Assembly: GCA_037013685.1 (NCBI GenBank)
Contig: CM072894.1
Coordinates: 1,366,841 to 1,430,840, forward strand
Direction: 5' to 3'
Origin: Acridotheres tristis
Taxonomy: Eukaryota > Chordata > Aves > Passeriformes > Sturnidae
Length of the DNA: 64,000 nt
The notes beneath the pieces are model-generated. The model was not told the origin of the DNA and searched no databases. It saw only the letters and a list, made by a program, of their open reading frames with translations. Position numbers and translations under genes: made by a program. Position 1 is the first letter of the stretch; each line of letters opens with the position of its first letter. This document shows positions 36,993-55,365 of this stretch, piece after piece.

Positions 36993-37594
36993 CCTTCTCT
37001 CATCCCACTGACTAAAAGTGGGGGGAAAGGCAGAAAAGATGGAGTATCTACAGTTTTCACTGTAGGAAAATACCCTGAGCTCATAAGAATCCAACATCTT
37101 GCTGTACTTCTCTGTCTGGCTCTTATCTTGCAACCATTCCCCCCCCTAACCTTTCTGGCCAATTTCTCTGACACAGCCAAGGCTTTTCCTACACAACAAC
37201 GTGCAGAAAAAAGAAAATGAAACTCCAAGGGAAAAAATGCAGCTTCAAACCATGTCAAGCAAGCTGCCCCATGCAACAGGCACAGGCTGTAGGACTAGAG
37301 AGGGGGGCAAAGAGAAGAGAAGGCTTGCACAACAAATTCAGAAATTATTTAAAAGAGATGTTTTTCAAAGAGCACAAAGTAAATTATTTGGAGAAAGAAC
37401 AAACCCAAAAAATCATTCTTAGCTGTTTCCCTCATCGCATGGACTGCAAAGCACAGGTGGTTTTTGAGCACAAAACAAACGTTCTTTAAAACACCACGTG
37501 TCAGAAGGACACGAAACCCCGACAGAAACTTGGCAGAGGGGAGGATGAAGACGCCCCAAGCCAAGGGGAAAGGAGGTTTTGGGGGTGCCTGTAC

Positions 37595-37728
37595 CTCATT
37601 TCCCAGCAGGGCAGACACACAAGCCTCCGAGGCGTCGCAGATGGCGGTGAGGTCGTGGCCACCCTCGAGGGCCAGCACGACGCGGCCCCCAGCCAGCCCC
37701 ATCAGCTGCTTCGTCAGGTACCCGAAGC
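37595..37728 (-). CDS. HDAC4: HDAC4 exon J, class IIa His for Tyr exon (human residues 953-996)
   Basis: This 134-nt exon encodes [20 protein letters not shown] followed by [20 protein letters not shown] and LGNE. The His in EGGHDL is residue 976. Class I and IIb deacetylases have a catalytic Tyr here, and the His is why vertebrate class IIa enzymes have very low activity on ordinary acetyl-lysine and act mainly as acetyl-lysine readers and corepressor scaffolds. The exon ends in phase 0 at GAG|gtacag, a weak donor. Confidence 0.98.
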
Positions 37729-39473
<1,745 letters not shown>

Positions 39474-41233
39474 TTATTCCATGGCAGCAAAGCCCATCTC
39501 TTTCCCTAATTTTAGGAGAGCCAGGCTGGAAGAACTCCTGCACTCTGAGATTTCCTCCAATGAACTGTCACCCCTTGTGTTGCCCATTTGGGATCACATC
39601 CTGCTTTACGTACATGGGAATAAGGGTAAAATACGAGGGCATCAGGCACAGGCTGCAAAACCACCTGGGAAACTTCACCCCATGGATTATCTTCAAGTCC
39701 TCTCCCAAAACATCTCCTCTAGGCTTTGCTAAGTGATTCCTTCCTTGCTGCACTTCTCATTTCCCACAATGAAAAGTTGGGAGTGTCCCATCCTCTGTCT
39801 GCATCCATGGCGCAGAACAGATTTAGAATGCAAATATCCCAGCTAAATCCACTTCTGCCAACGCTGCTTTCTCACCCAAATCCACCTCTCCCAATGGCAG
39901 TTCCCCATCCTCTGACGTTTTGTTCACTAAGAAATGGATGGAATTGCTCAGCATCTCCATCCTATTGCTTGTTCAAGTTGTATTTAAATGAAACAAGGGG
40001 TCTGTTCCTGGGGTTTCTCACCAAAAGGCCTTTTTCCCCTCTGATTTCTCTCTCTCCAAACTCCACAATTTCTCCTCAAAACCAACACGAGGTTGTAACA
40101 TCCCAATCCCCACACCAAGAAGCACTTCCCAAATTACGTTTTTTCCACTGTAACTGCACCTACTGAATTCTGGATGCATCTCTAGGGCAACCTGACCTGT
40201 AATTTTCCCATTTCCCCATCCTAGGAACAGCCACCAGCCAGGATAACTTTCTACAGCAGGAACTGAAGGTATTTTACCCACATCCCAAAGCATGGACCTG
40301 TAAATATCTTTGCACACATGAGAACTTCACTCTTTACTGAGTCGAGTCTTTATGTGATGCTCTAAAAACAGAGCCCAGGGGGGCCTGTTCCGTGCTGAGA
40401 TGGCTCAAGTGCTATCAGGATGCTCATAAAAGCTCCCTGGTTTTTGCCATGAGGATATTAAACAGCCATGAGACATCTGCCACAGTCAGCAGCTCGTGAC
40501 ATCCAGCTGAGTTTGAGTTTATTTTTAACGGGGCATCAACCTCTGCCAGGCACTGAGCAAACCCATCCCTAAGTCTCCAGTGCCACCACGGAGCAGGGAC
40601 AGGCACCCAGACACCAAACCCTGCCCCATCACCTCCCAGCTTTATTTTTTTCCCACTTTTTGCCACAGCAACTCTAGAGCCTCCTGCAACTGCTGCCGAT
40701 GGCCGCACTCAGACACGGAGACCTCTGCGAGAAAAAAGGGATATAATTTTCCCTTAATCTGCACAAAATCCCAACAAGGAATTTGAATTTTCTCCTCTAA
40801 CGGCGTGATTGCCCCTCTCCATTTTGCCATGGAGGGATGACTGCGTGGGGAAGACAACAGCACAGTTGTGAGTGGTGACTTTACAGTTTGGTAGAATCCA
40901 CAGAAATTTTTAGGAGAAGCCACCTCCTTCCCCAAGGCCTGAAGCGGCAATTCCAGAGCAAGTGCAGCAGCCAAGGGTTTATTTTCCCTGAGCTTTAAAG
41001 TGCTGCTGAGCTCTCTCGTTCCTAACCCAAAGAAAACTGCTCAAATCATCAGATTTATTCCCCACCCCCTCGAATTCCGACGCCGTGGGAGCTGCTGGGA
41101 TCTCAGTGGAAGCGTGGGATCAACAGAGCCAGCCCAAACCTGCACCCCCAAGGGGTGGGGATGGCCCATCAGCACTGAGCAACCCATGGGATCACGGACC
41201 CACATGGATTCTCAGCCATGGGCCAGCATATGG

Positions 41234-41299
41234 AGCACAGAATGGCTGGGAAGGACCTTAAATACCAGCTCATCCCAACCCCTGGCACCCTGGGTATCC
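41234..41299 (-). mobile_element. Degenerate CR1 3' end
   Basis: The text cacagaatggctgggaagga followed by ccttaaataccagctcatcc is a worn reversed CR1 terminus. Confidence 0.7.
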
Positions 41300-41902
41300 A
41301 ATCCTGCCGATCACAGAGGATCCTGGGGCAGCTGGTGACTGTCAGCTGGAGGTGGCTGTGGGTGACAGCGACAGAGTGACACCTCCAGCACAGCCACACG
41401 GCCCCCAGGGCTAACCCTGAACCCTGCCAGGGGCAGCTTTAGGAGAGGAAAAACCCTTCTTCCTAATTCCAGTAGGACATCAGCATCCCAAAGCCACAGC
41501 CCCAGCTCTGTCTGATGCTCTCTACTGATGTAAAGCTTGATCCAGGAGGGTCAAAGCCAGCATTCCACCACTTTGCCTTTTTAATTGTAAGAAAAAAATG
41601 ACAAAAATCCGGTGTGTTTCTGAGATTCCGTCTGTGGACAGCGTTTTGGACACATCTCATCCAGCTTTTTGCTTTTTCATTTTCCCTTGTCCACAGATAA
41701 AACCAGCCCCTTTGCTCAGATCCACCCCAGTACAGCCAAACTCTGCAGATGAAACAAACTGCAAACAGCCCCATGGCTTTGCTCTGCTGACGACACTATT
41801 AAAAAGCCAGAAATTCAAATTATTACCCAGGAGATAAGCAGTTCTGCCTGGAATTGGATCTTTCAAGGAATGGCTGAGGTGGCTGTAAAGTTATTCACTG
41901 AG

Positions 41903-41934
41903 GAATGAATATTCCTAACAATGAATATTCATTC
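41903..41934. repeat. Perfect inverted repeat, 12-bp arms and 8-nt loop
   Basis: The arms gaatgaatattc (41903-41914) and gaatattcattc (41923-41934) are exact reverse complements. They lie in HDAC4 intron H-I. Confidence 0.85.
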
Positions 41935-42360
41935 AATCCACGTAGAATTTTTTAAAAATCAAGGAAAACTGAAATTCCCAAATTTCAGAGGCTTGCTTTG
42001 CTTGCTTAAAATAAATGAAATCTTTTTATTTGCCTGGTTACAGCTAAGCTGAACAGCTCTACGCAAGAGCAAACTGATGCCTGCAACCAGCAAAACCTCC
42101 CCATTGTGTTCTGCAATCACTTGGGAGAGAGGAAACAAAAATAAATGCAATTTTAGATCTATTTTCCAGAAGGCTGAATGAACAATTTTTAGCCTGGCAT
42201 TAGCCAATTCCCCAATTAAATGCCTAATAAACGACAGGCAGATGAAACAATCCTACAGAGGATTATTTTGGGCTTTAAATGCTCAATTGCAGTGAGTAAA
42301 TTGGTTAAGCTTAGAAGGCTGAATCCTTTTTTAGAGACTTTTTCCTGACTCTCGGCCACA

Positions 42361-42545
42361 TCTATGTTTTATATATATTTTTATATATGCTATGTATATA
42401 TGTATATATATTAAGTGTATATATTTCCATTATACATATATTTATGTATCTATTGGCATATTTTATATTTCATATATATCATGTGTATATTTCGATATAT
42501 GTTATGCATATATAGTTTTATACACGTTATATATTTGATATAAAT
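42361..42545. repeat. TA-rich simple-sequence block
   Basis: About 185 bp are made of tatata/tatgtata/atattt units in HDAC4 intron H-I. Confidence 0.85.
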
Positions 42546-45228
42546 AAACTGAAAATGTTATCCACTGCTCCTCAGGCTAACCAGCTTCCCGAAAATTCCA
42601 GTCTTTGCTTCTCCATGGTCATTTACTGTGTCAAAAGGGATTAGGAATGCGGGGATGAAATCGGCATGGGGAGAGCATGAAATCGAAAATACAGCAACAA
42701 CCGTTCCAGGCAAAACATCATCAGCTCTTCCCCCTCCTCTTCCTCCTCCTTGCTCCTGAAATGGTTTACAGATCAAGGGAAAAGACCAAATCCCCCCAAA
42801 ACTGGTTCCTGAACTTGTTTAATGCTTTTTGAAAGTGGCAGGAGGAGGGGGAGGGGGAAGTGCAGTCCTGGCTTTTTCCTCCCGGTTAAGGTGCTTTAAA
42901 TAAAGTCGAATGTGGAATTGAGCTGTACGTGGAATTATGGCTGTGGAAGAGACTTCAGGACAGGGGAAAAAATTCTCAGACACAATACAAATGCTGGAAT
43001 CATCAGGAAAACTTCCTTGCAGTAAATTCAGAGGGAAACTCCTGCAGATAAAACATTTTTAATTTCACTAATTGCTGTTCCTGTGTAATAAGGAACCAGC
43101 CGGAGCCTTCCCATTTCTCCTGCAGGTCTCAGCTGGGTTTGCATCTGGATCAGGAGGATTGAGAGAGGCAAATAGGATTTCTGCTCATATAAAATGTTAC
43201 AACAAATCCTGGTCCAAAAATCCCCTCCGAATTTTACAATGTTTGTTTCTGTAACTACGGAACAACAGCGGAGGCACCAGGAACGTTCTGAGGAGTTCAG
43301 GACTTTGGGAACTATGTGCCCTGCGTTTTCCCATTAAACTGACCCCATTCCTGCCTGATCTGTGCACTCTGGGATTGGCCACACGCTCAGGGAGTGAGTT
43401 CAGGCGTGGGATGTGGAGCTGCTCCAACATAGCCGAGTCTACCACAGGGTGCAGGAGCTCCAGGCTCCCAGAAAACTCCCCAAACCCCTTCTGATCATCC
43501 ACACACACACAAAAACAGGGCACCCTAACCTGGACCGGGGGCAGGCAGTGATTTCAGCCCCAGCTTAGGAAGGTAACAAGTGGCAAAGTGCAGGGAAAAG
43601 CACATTCTTAACTCCAGTTCTCATTTCTGGTACGTCTCGGTGGCACTGAGGACCATCCAGAGGCCAGGAGAGCTTGGGCACCCCAATGCTGAGGAGATAA
43701 TATCTGGAGATAGGATGAAAATCACTGATGTGAGTTCTCATCGTTTTCTGGACAGAGCAAACCCACTCTGAAACAGGTTTTCAGCATGGGGAGGAGCAGT
43801 TTCACTGGGATTTATTTATTTATTCCCTCATTTCTCTCGTTTAGAAGGACACTTATCTCAGTTATTTTTATTTCTTAAACCCACACACTGGCTCCTCCTG
43901 AAATACTACAAGAAAAAAACAAGGAGCATGTAGCTTATTTAAGTATCTGTTCCTTTTACACAGAAAAAAGACTTTTTTCCCTAAAAACAGGCAGGCATAT
44001 GAAGAGTTAAGGCTTGAGGGAAAAAAAAAAAAAAAAAGAAGAAAAAGTCTATCAGTATCTTTGCCTAGCTCAAAGGATTTCCACTGATTCCTCTCCAGAC
44101 TTCAAAGCCTCACAGTTTGGCATTCGGACTGGTTTGAATTAAAGCTCAGTTCTCCACTGCGAGTTTCCAAGTTCATGGTGAAAATGCCTCCTGCTTCTGG
44201 AGTTCATTATGGCCAATTTTCTTATCTTTTCTTCATCTTCGGTTTGATCCCCAGCAAATGCAACGTGGCATTCGACGGGGTGGAATAACAAGGTGCTGCC
44301 TTGAAGGCATGTATTGTCTCAAGGGGCTAAAGCAAGAAAAGAAGGGGGAAAAAAATAGGATATATGACCCATTCCCTTCACTTTCTAACTCTCGGGGGAC
44401 TATAAATTGCAAACTTCAAAGCGTTATTTTACATTAAAATCAATAGAAAGATTCAGGGGGTGGGGGTGGGGGGGAAAAATGTTTTTCAAAGGAGCTGGTT
44501 AAGATTTGAAAAGGTCACTTGATAATGTATTATCATGGCCAAACTTGGCATAGGATGAAAAAGAAGCTTCTCGTTTAACTTAGGGTTAAACTGAAGGTGT
44601 GTAGGCTCCAGGAGGAGCATCCCTCAGCTCCCCCAAAACTCCCCAAAATAATGGCTGTGATCAGCTCCAGAGGCTGTGCCCTAAACAGCTGCAGCATCCA
44701 GGCAAGCAGAGCCCAGGAATGGCTGGCAAAAGCCTCACTGTGCAGCCCTGAGCCTTTTCCAAGAGCCTGGAAACTCATTTCATGTCCCCAGCTCTGGGTG
44801 CTCTGGCTGATGACGGGATCCATCCTGGGGACTGCTGGGAACAGCCAGGCTTGCACTCTGGAGCAAAGTGCTGCCTTCCTGGGGCCAGGAGTGACACAAA
44901 TGGCAGTGATCTGTGTCATTGTAAATGGTGTGTGCTCTCTGAGGACTTTTTGATGGCAGAACGAAGAGGGGGAAAAGGGCGCTTTTTGCTCAGCCTAACA
45001 GGACATGACAGGGAAGAGTAGAAAATAATGCTCCCGGATTTAATGCTGTTCCAAGCAGGTGGTATTCTAGAAACTCACACCCCATGTTCTGGCAAGTGTG
45101 TGTCTGTGTGAATGCAGGCCACCAGAGGTGCACTAAAGCTGGTGTGAGGACAGAAAACCACTTCAGATTGTTAATGGAGAGGCCAGGCAGACCCCGTGGC
45201 ACAGGGGGGACAGGAGAGTGTCTAAGAA

Positions 45229-45411
45229 AAATCACGGAATGGTTTGGGTGGGAAGAAGACTTCAAGTTCATGCGATGCCACCCCTGCCATAGGCAGGGAC
45301 ATCTTTCACTAGCCCAGGTGGCTCCAAGTCCCAGTGCCCAGCCTGGCCTTGGACACTTCCAGGGATCCAGGGGCAGCCACAGCTTCTCTGGGCACCCTGT
45401 GCCAGGGCCTC
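45229..45411 (-). mobile_element. CR1 LINE tail
   Basis: It reads atcacggaatggtttgggtg, cctgccataggcagggacat, cagcctggccttggacactt and gggcaccctgtgccagggcc. It ends about 125 nt from the exon H donor on the intron side. Confidence 0.9.
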
Positions 45412-45535
45412 TTTTGGATGAATAATATTAAAATTTTAAAGCTTATCAAAAGCAAAATCAAGAAGGATGGCACGAGGAGAAAGAAACCCAGCTGAGATGA
45501 AAAATACATTTGTGAGAGGGAAAATTCAGTAGTAC

Positions 45536-45633
45536 CTGAAGGCAGTTAAATATTCTGTGTCTCCCATGGGCGGATCCAGGCCACCAGTAAATGCCATGTT
45601 AACATTGAAACCAACTCCTGCTCCTGTGCCAAC
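45536..45633 (-). CDS. HDAC4: HDAC4 exon H (human residues 880-912)
   Basis: This 98-nt exon encodes [20 protein letters not shown] followed by [12 protein letters not shown] and two bases of an Arg codon (phase 2). It covers the glycine-rich class IIa segment GVGFNVN and the loop leading to the helix before the third zinc ligand. The donor AG|gtacta is weak at positions +3 to +6. Confidence 0.97.
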
Positions 45634-48944
<3,311 letters not shown>

Positions 48945-49000
48945 ATGGGTGTGCTCTCCTCTGCATGGTGACCCGGGGGCCGGACAACAGCAAATCCATT
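48945..49000 (-). CDS. HDAC4: HDAC4 exon E, catalytic histidine pair (human residues 792-810)
   Basis: This 56-nt exon encodes NGFAVVRPPGHHAEESTP plus two bases of the following Met codon. It enters in phase 0 and leaves in phase 2 at CCCAT|gtgagt. RPPGHHA contains H802 and H803, the tandem active-site histidines conserved across zinc-dependent deacetylases, which polarise the attacking water. Nothing is altered here relative to the family. Confidence 0.97.
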
Positions 49001-49399
<399 letters not shown>

Positions 49400-49440
49400 T
49401 CAGGAGACCCCTATCTTATAAAGACATCACTCACACGGGG

Positions 49441-49706
49441 TGACAGGACAAGGGGAATAGATTTAAACTGAAAGGGAGGGCGTTTATTTCAGATATTGGG
49501 AAGGAACTGTCTCTGTGAGGGTAGGCAGGCCCTGGCACTGCCCAGAGAAGCTGTGGCTGCCTCTGGATCCCTGGAAGCGTCCAAGGCCAGGCTGGAGCAA
49601 GCTGGCTAGTGGAAGATGTCCCTGCCCATGGGGACAGGGGACAGAATGAGATGCCCTCTCAGATCCCTTCCAAACCAAATCATTCCGTGATTCTGTGAGT
49701 CTGTGA
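49441..49706 (+). mobile_element. CR1 LINE tail
   Basis: Sense CR1 with agatattgggaaggaactgt, gcaggccctggcactgccca, gagaagctgtggctgcctct and an ending at ttccgtgattctgtgagtct. Confidence 0.9.
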
Positions 49707-52224
49707 CCACAGAATCAGCATTTCTCTTTAATTGCTGCTGATCCCAGATGAAATAAAAAAAGCTTTATGAAATAATTTAATGAGTCTTTAAAATAAAAAA
49801 ATCCACAATAAAGAGGGATGTTTAGAATTGGGCATTTAAAAGACAACTGCCCAGGAGTGACAGCAGCTTCCCTGAGGAACCACAAGCTCACCCACTCTAA
49901 CAACAGACATTGAGCATCCTGTGCACACAGATTTGCTTCAATGCTAAATATTCAACAGAACCACCCTATTTCCCCCCTGAAAATGTGGAAACAGGCCACA
50001 GGCAAGGCAAGGCACCCTGCAGGCATGCCTGTGCTGCTCTTACTCCAGATCGTGCCACTGGATTCCTCACCAGCTATTTTTTACATATTACTCTGCCCTG
50101 AGTGTATTTATGGAAACAATGGCAAAAGGCAGAGATGGGAAGAAAGAGATCATTGGTTGTGCCTGGCTCATGAGCAGTGACAAGTGGTCCCACAGAGGAT
50201 TGATCTGCCTCTTTCCAAACCATGCTGCAGCCATCACTGGAAGTGATTCCAGCTCCATGATCATGGATGGTATCTGGTAGCATCCACTCCGAGGATGCTT
50301 TGGAAGCCAGATTAAACTAGAAAAGCACTTAGAGAACACCAAAACGCCTCTGGGGAATGCCACTGCGTTGTGTGCAGTGACTCTTTGTGGCCTCAGGGCT
50401 CCTCTGGACCCCTGTAAGTTTGGGCAATAACATGGGAACAGCAGCAGGATGGAGTCTGAGTTACATGTGACAGCTCCAGGAACCCTGGATCAGGACTGCA
50501 CACATGCAGAAGATGGGACTGACCTGAGCAGGTCTCTCCAAAAGCCCCCAAAGAGGTGGGAATAAGCACAAGCTGCTTTTCTTCCCCACTGACCGATGCA
50601 CTGGTGCTCTGTGAGGGCCCATCTTTGGCGGCCTCTCACTGGCTCTGAGCACCCACAAGTGTATCTACCCCATCTCGGGGCATATCTAACCCATCTTCCA
50701 GCAAACCCAACCCATTTTTCTTGGTCTTTGGAAGAAAATACCTCAGGACATCAGCAGGGAAGAGCTTCCCTTCTTGCCTGGACATAGGGAGTTCAGGGCT
50801 CCTTCCATGGGCCCTCTTCATTCCCTGTGAGGCACCAGGGGAATGGAAACACAAAATATCCAAATTCATGTGTCCTAAGAGGCCAACAGCCCCTCAGACG
50901 GCTGTTGGGGCCAGTTTTCCCCATAAAACAGACAGGATTCTTCAGTGCCAGAGGCAAGCACTGCCACACTCAGGCCCCAGCAGAAACCAGGCTCCTGCCA
51001 GGAGCATTCCAAGAATAATGTCCCAAATGAAACCCAAAGAGTTTTTCCTCCATCATAATAAAAATTGCGATTTCCTTATAGTTATTTCCTTCTTTTAAGG
51101 AAAACTCAAGTTTTTTTATTGATATCCACGATGAGGCTCCTACTCACACTGTAAATTCCTCCTACTCACACTGCAAACTTTCCTATCCTCTTGATGTGCA
51201 GCTATCTCAGAATTAAATGAGCACCTTATGAAAGATTTCATTATTCTACTATTTAATTTAGCTGGAAAACCACACAGGTAAGAAATCAAGCACCAGGATA
51301 GGTAGACACAGGTTGCACCAGAGCTGCAGACCCTGCAAAGTGAAGGAGTTCTGCTCTTCCCTCAGAGAGGAAGACACCCCACCGTGTCTCCTCCTGCTCT
51401 CAATTAAATAATCCTCACATTCTGCTCCTCTGACTCACTAATTAGTTCCTCCTCATTTCCATTCCACGGAAGTCCTTTCCGTGCTCTCTGCTCTATAAGA
51501 ACTTACTTTGCTTGCACAGTTAAAATTGTTGATACACTCTCATCAAAGCCCTTGCACCCAAAATAGAATCACCTGCTCTGGAGAAAATCAACAACACAAA
51601 CACCTCTGGAAAAATGATGCAGAAAAATGATGCAGATCTCCAGATATTTTTAGAATATGCGCAGCAAAACACTACACAAGAAACAAAACAAATTTATCTG
51701 CTATCCTGAAATCAAGCCTTTGAGTGTTTTGAAGAATCTGGATTCAAGTGTGCTGGGATGATCTTGTAGATTTTTGCAGCTTTAACTCCTTTCTCCCAAA
51801 ACCTTCTTCTAATTATCCTGGATTAGGGAAGGCTGTGGTGCATGGAAGGATGATGTTGAATAAAGGGTGTGAGCTGCAGAGGAGCAAAGTTGAGCAAAAT
51901 TCCCAAGTGATCAGCAGAAATAAATGAGTGACGTTTCACTCAGAGCTCACATCTGTTGATTTCAGGGCTTCTGTGCTGTCTTTCTTTCTCTCCTGCTAGG
52001 ACCAGACAGCTGCAGAAGGGAGGAGGCTTGTAGCCATGGGAAGGCTTCTTGGGATAAACCAACGAGAAAAAAAGTGTTTCCAAGCACTTGGGAACAAATT
52101 TACCCTTTCTCTCCTTGATTTCAAGCCACCGAGACTGAGTTTTTAATATGAAGAGAGAGTGTGAAAGGTGTTATGAAATGAAGGGATTTGCTCTGAACTG
52201 TTTTCCTTCTGCTTCACTCCAAGA

Positions 52225-52352
52225 GCTCCAGGAGGGTTTGGACATCACTCTCAGGGATGCACAGGGTGGGACTGTTGGGGTGTCTGTGCAGGGACAGGAG
52301 TTGGATCAAGGATCCCTGTGGGTGATTTCAACTCTGGATATTCTGTGATTCA
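52225..52352 (+). mobile_element. Degenerate CR1-like tail
   Basis: The text ggagggtttggacatcactc, then gacaggagttggatcaagga and gatattctgtgattc, resembles the end of the 'ttggatgatcc' CR1 type. Confidence 0.6.
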
Positions 52353-52769
52353 CTCTCTGGCCTGTCCTTCATCTTGCTCCTCGCTGAGGAGAACTCATGG
52401 CTGCCCAAGCTCCATGCTCTATCCTGAAGGCTAAACAGCTCTCCAGGGGCTTCTCCCCCTCAAAAAACTGCCCTGCACCCCTCTCCAGACCCATCTTTAA
52501 TTTTCATCTACACAACATCCCCAAAGGGAGAGAGCTACACTTGATTGCTTGCAGGAAAAGAACCTGGTTTCAAAGGTTTCAGCCCAAAATTGCACCCTCA
52601 GCTCCCGAATTCCAATCAGCAGCCATCATTCCACTTTATCCTGGCTCCAGTATAAATCCAAAGGAGGACCTGTCCCACATTATTCTACCGATTTTCAGAA
52701 TTTTTCTTTTCCTTTCCTTTTGGCTTTATGACATCATTCTTGCCCTCTGAAACATATCTGGCAAACAAT

Positions 52770-52878
52770 GGGGAATGGCTTCCCTCTAATAGAGGGCAGG
52801 ATGAGGTGGGATATTGGAAGGAATTCTTCCCTGTGAGGGTGGGGAGACCCTGTGAGGGTGGGGAGACCCTGGCAGAGG
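52770..52878 (+). mobile_element. CR1 fragment with internal duplication
   Basis: The stretch ggaatggcttccctctaata followed by gggatattggaaggaattct is internal CR1 sequence. A 19-bp unit is then exactly repeated at 52829-52847 and 52848-52866 before ccctggcag resumes. Confidence 0.8.
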
Positions 52879-54312
52879 TTTCGCTGGTAGGATTATTAAA
52901 ATACTGCACCAAAATCAGCAAATAATCAATATTAAGGGTCTGTGGAGACAACCAAGCAGCAAGCACCATCTTTATCAGGAGCATAGCAGGAATACCAGCA
53001 CTGAGGCGTTTCCTGCCCTGATTTGGGATTTAATGCAAGACTTCTGGGCCCGTGCTGGGCTCAGACACTGTCTCTACTTGTTACCATTCAGTCTTCATTT
53101 GCAAATGATAATTTTTTTTTGCTTTGAATGGCATGCCTGACTGCAGGGCAGAGTAAATCCAAGCCTTTTAAGCTCTGGCCAAAAATTTGCCATGAATTAG
53201 GCGACTGCAGCATATTTACAATACAAAATAAAATATCTCCACGAGTGGCAGTACGAATAAATGACGATTATTCTCTCTCTTTTTTTTTTTTTTTTTTTTT
53301 CTGACGGGATAATTTTCAAAGCAGCGATTTTGCAAAGGCTCAGGAAGAAAACAATTTTGTTTCATTTCCATAACAGAATCCAGACCTTGAAAATTCAACC
53401 TCACGAGCTACAATTATGCAGCAGAACTACCACTGTGAATTTTCAAACACAATGCCTTTTATTGTCTCTTCTCATTCTTTTCCCCCTCCTGCTCTCCATG
53501 ATTTTCTGTCCTGTCACCCTCCACAGAAACTCTGGAGCAGAAAGTTTAACTTGAAAGGGAAACTTTTAAGCTTTCAGGCTTCAAAGGAAAACAAGAAAAC
53601 CTTCAAAACAAGTATTTAGGGTTTAGGGTTTTCTCGGCTTTATGGGAAAAAAACAACAGCAAAAAGCCTGATGGTATGAAAATTTGACAGCTGAAAAGTA
53701 ATGCTCAGCTCTCCCATGAGGGGTGGAGGGGTATTTTAGTCACCTCCTGGACAATCCACATGGATTAACCTGGAGCTGGAGAATAAAAGATGCCAAATAC
53801 TGTCTCCTTCCAGGGCAGCGATGCAGCCAACCTGCTATTCACAGGAATACACACATTCCCAAATATTGTCCTATTTCATGGCCACGTTTCCCACCTGCTG
53901 TGGGAGGAAGGCAGCTCTGAAGCCCCAAGACTGAGGATGGAACAGCTCCACAGCATGGACACGTCCTGCTTTCCACGGAGAAAAAAAAAAAAAAAAAGCA
54001 CTTTGGGATGCAAGGGATGCTTCCAAAAGCAGCAACCCCTTCACCATGAAACATCCCTGCCTGAGAAAGGAGGTTTTTTCCTCCTGAACAGGCTCGGGCT
54101 CCCCGGAGCAGCTCTGAAATCCTTGCTCTGCTTTTGAAGAAAGGCACGTGAGGCTGAGGCAGCCCGTGCCCCAGGCAGCCCCTGGCTGCTCACGGGCAGC
54201 ATCTGGCTGCAATTAACCCGCCCCATGGAATGCAAAGCAGCAATTTTTGGTACTGGGGGCACCAGGAGAGAACAAACAGGACATTATTTACACATTAAAG
54301 AGAGTTACTTAC

Positions 54313-54359
54313 CCCGACACCACCGCAAGGCAGCCTGACAAACATCGACGTTAGGGAAC
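54313..54359 (-). CDS. HDAC4: HDAC4 exon C, 47-nt mini-exon (human residues 741-755)
   Basis: This very short exon encodes SLTSMFVRLPCGGVG, entered in phase 1 and left in phase 0, with a strong GGG|gtaagt donor. It supplies C751, a structural zinc ligand, within the RLPCGG motif. It differs from human at SLTSM versus SLASV, a conservative change. Because 47 is not a multiple of three, skipping it would shift the frame and destroy the catalytic domain. It is too short for ORF-based prediction and was found by joining phases. Confidence 0.96.
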
Positions 54360-54507
54360 CTGTGGGGGGGGACAAGAAAGGCACTCCCTGAGTCAAAAAG
54401 TCAGAGGTCACCAGACTCTGGGGCCAATTTTGTAGCAATTCTGCAATCTTTCCGAGCACAGAAACACAGACTGGGGGTTTTCTTCCCATTTTCATCCAGC
54501 CCTGTTA

Positions 54508-54540
54508 CAACACACACACACTCACACACACACACACAAT
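54508..54540. repeat. (CA)n microsatellite
   Basis: Runs of ca with two ctca interruptions lie in HDAC4 intron B-C. Confidence 0.85.
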
Positions 54541-54974
54541 GAGCACTCTTGGGCTCCTGCAAAAGCTGTTTATAAATCACTCATTTTTAGACAAGGTTTG
54601 AGTGCTGTCTGATGTTTCGAGATGATCTATGAGGAAGATGCCACCAACAATCACTCAGCATGTCTTCTCAGATGAGCACTTTAACCCCTTCCCACTGAGA
54701 GAGAACAGGAAATGATAAAAACACCCAAATTATCATTCATGTGCAGCTACTAGATGACTTTGGAGAGCATGGGCTTCATAAAAGAGGAAGACTGAAAAAT
54801 AAACCAGTGGCAAGCAAAGAAAAAACATGTGTTTTGACTGAAATAGCATAACCAATAAGGAGAATTTGAGAAAAATTAAGAAAACCATCTGCAGGGCTAA
54901 TTCTGGATCTGTAAGAAATGTAACATCACTTTTGGGGCTTGTCTGTGAGTAAATTACCCTCCATCCAAAATTCC

Positions 54975-55084
54975 GTGGGGCCTTGAGCAACCTGGTCTGG
55001 TGGAAGGTATTCTTGCCCATGGTAGGGGGTGGAATGGGATGGGCTTCAAAGTCCATTCCCACTCAAACAATTCGGGATTCTGTT
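54975..55084 (+). mobile_element. CR1 LINE 3' end
   Basis: It runs from ggggccttgagcaacctggt to gggtggaatgggatgggctt and gggattctgtta, a sense CR1 terminus. Confidence 0.82.
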
Positions 55085-55365
55085 ACTGAAAGAGGAGTTC
55101 ATGCATCTGGACTCATCTGAGCTCAAAGTGAGATGCTCTCTTTGATTAAATGCACGTGGGAGTCCTTAGATCATCCTGCCTCGGACCTCCTGTCACATCT
55201 CACTGCTAATCCACCCATTATTTCCGTATTTGTCTTCTCGACAACAATTTATGGTTGCTCCCTACAAATCAAAAGCAGCCTTATTTGCCTGAGTTTCAAC
55301 TGGTCCAACAGGTTCCAAGTACTTCCACTGTCCAGGGAGAGATGGGTTTGTATTTTGGATCCGTG

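Larger units (their letters stand above)
33956..37594 (-). other. HDAC4: HDAC4 intron J-K (3639 nt)
   Basis: The donor is gtacag and the acceptor is tctttccag. It carries four CR1-derived segments at about 34000-34085, 34862-35270, 36200-36390 and 36855-36992. The first of these lies only about 45 nt upstream of the acceptor of exon K. Confidence 0.9.

Noticed and set aside
53610..53634. Telomere-like tttagggtttagggttt
   Set aside because: Only two TTTAGGG units, which is not the vertebrate TTAGGG unit. Chance or short duplication.
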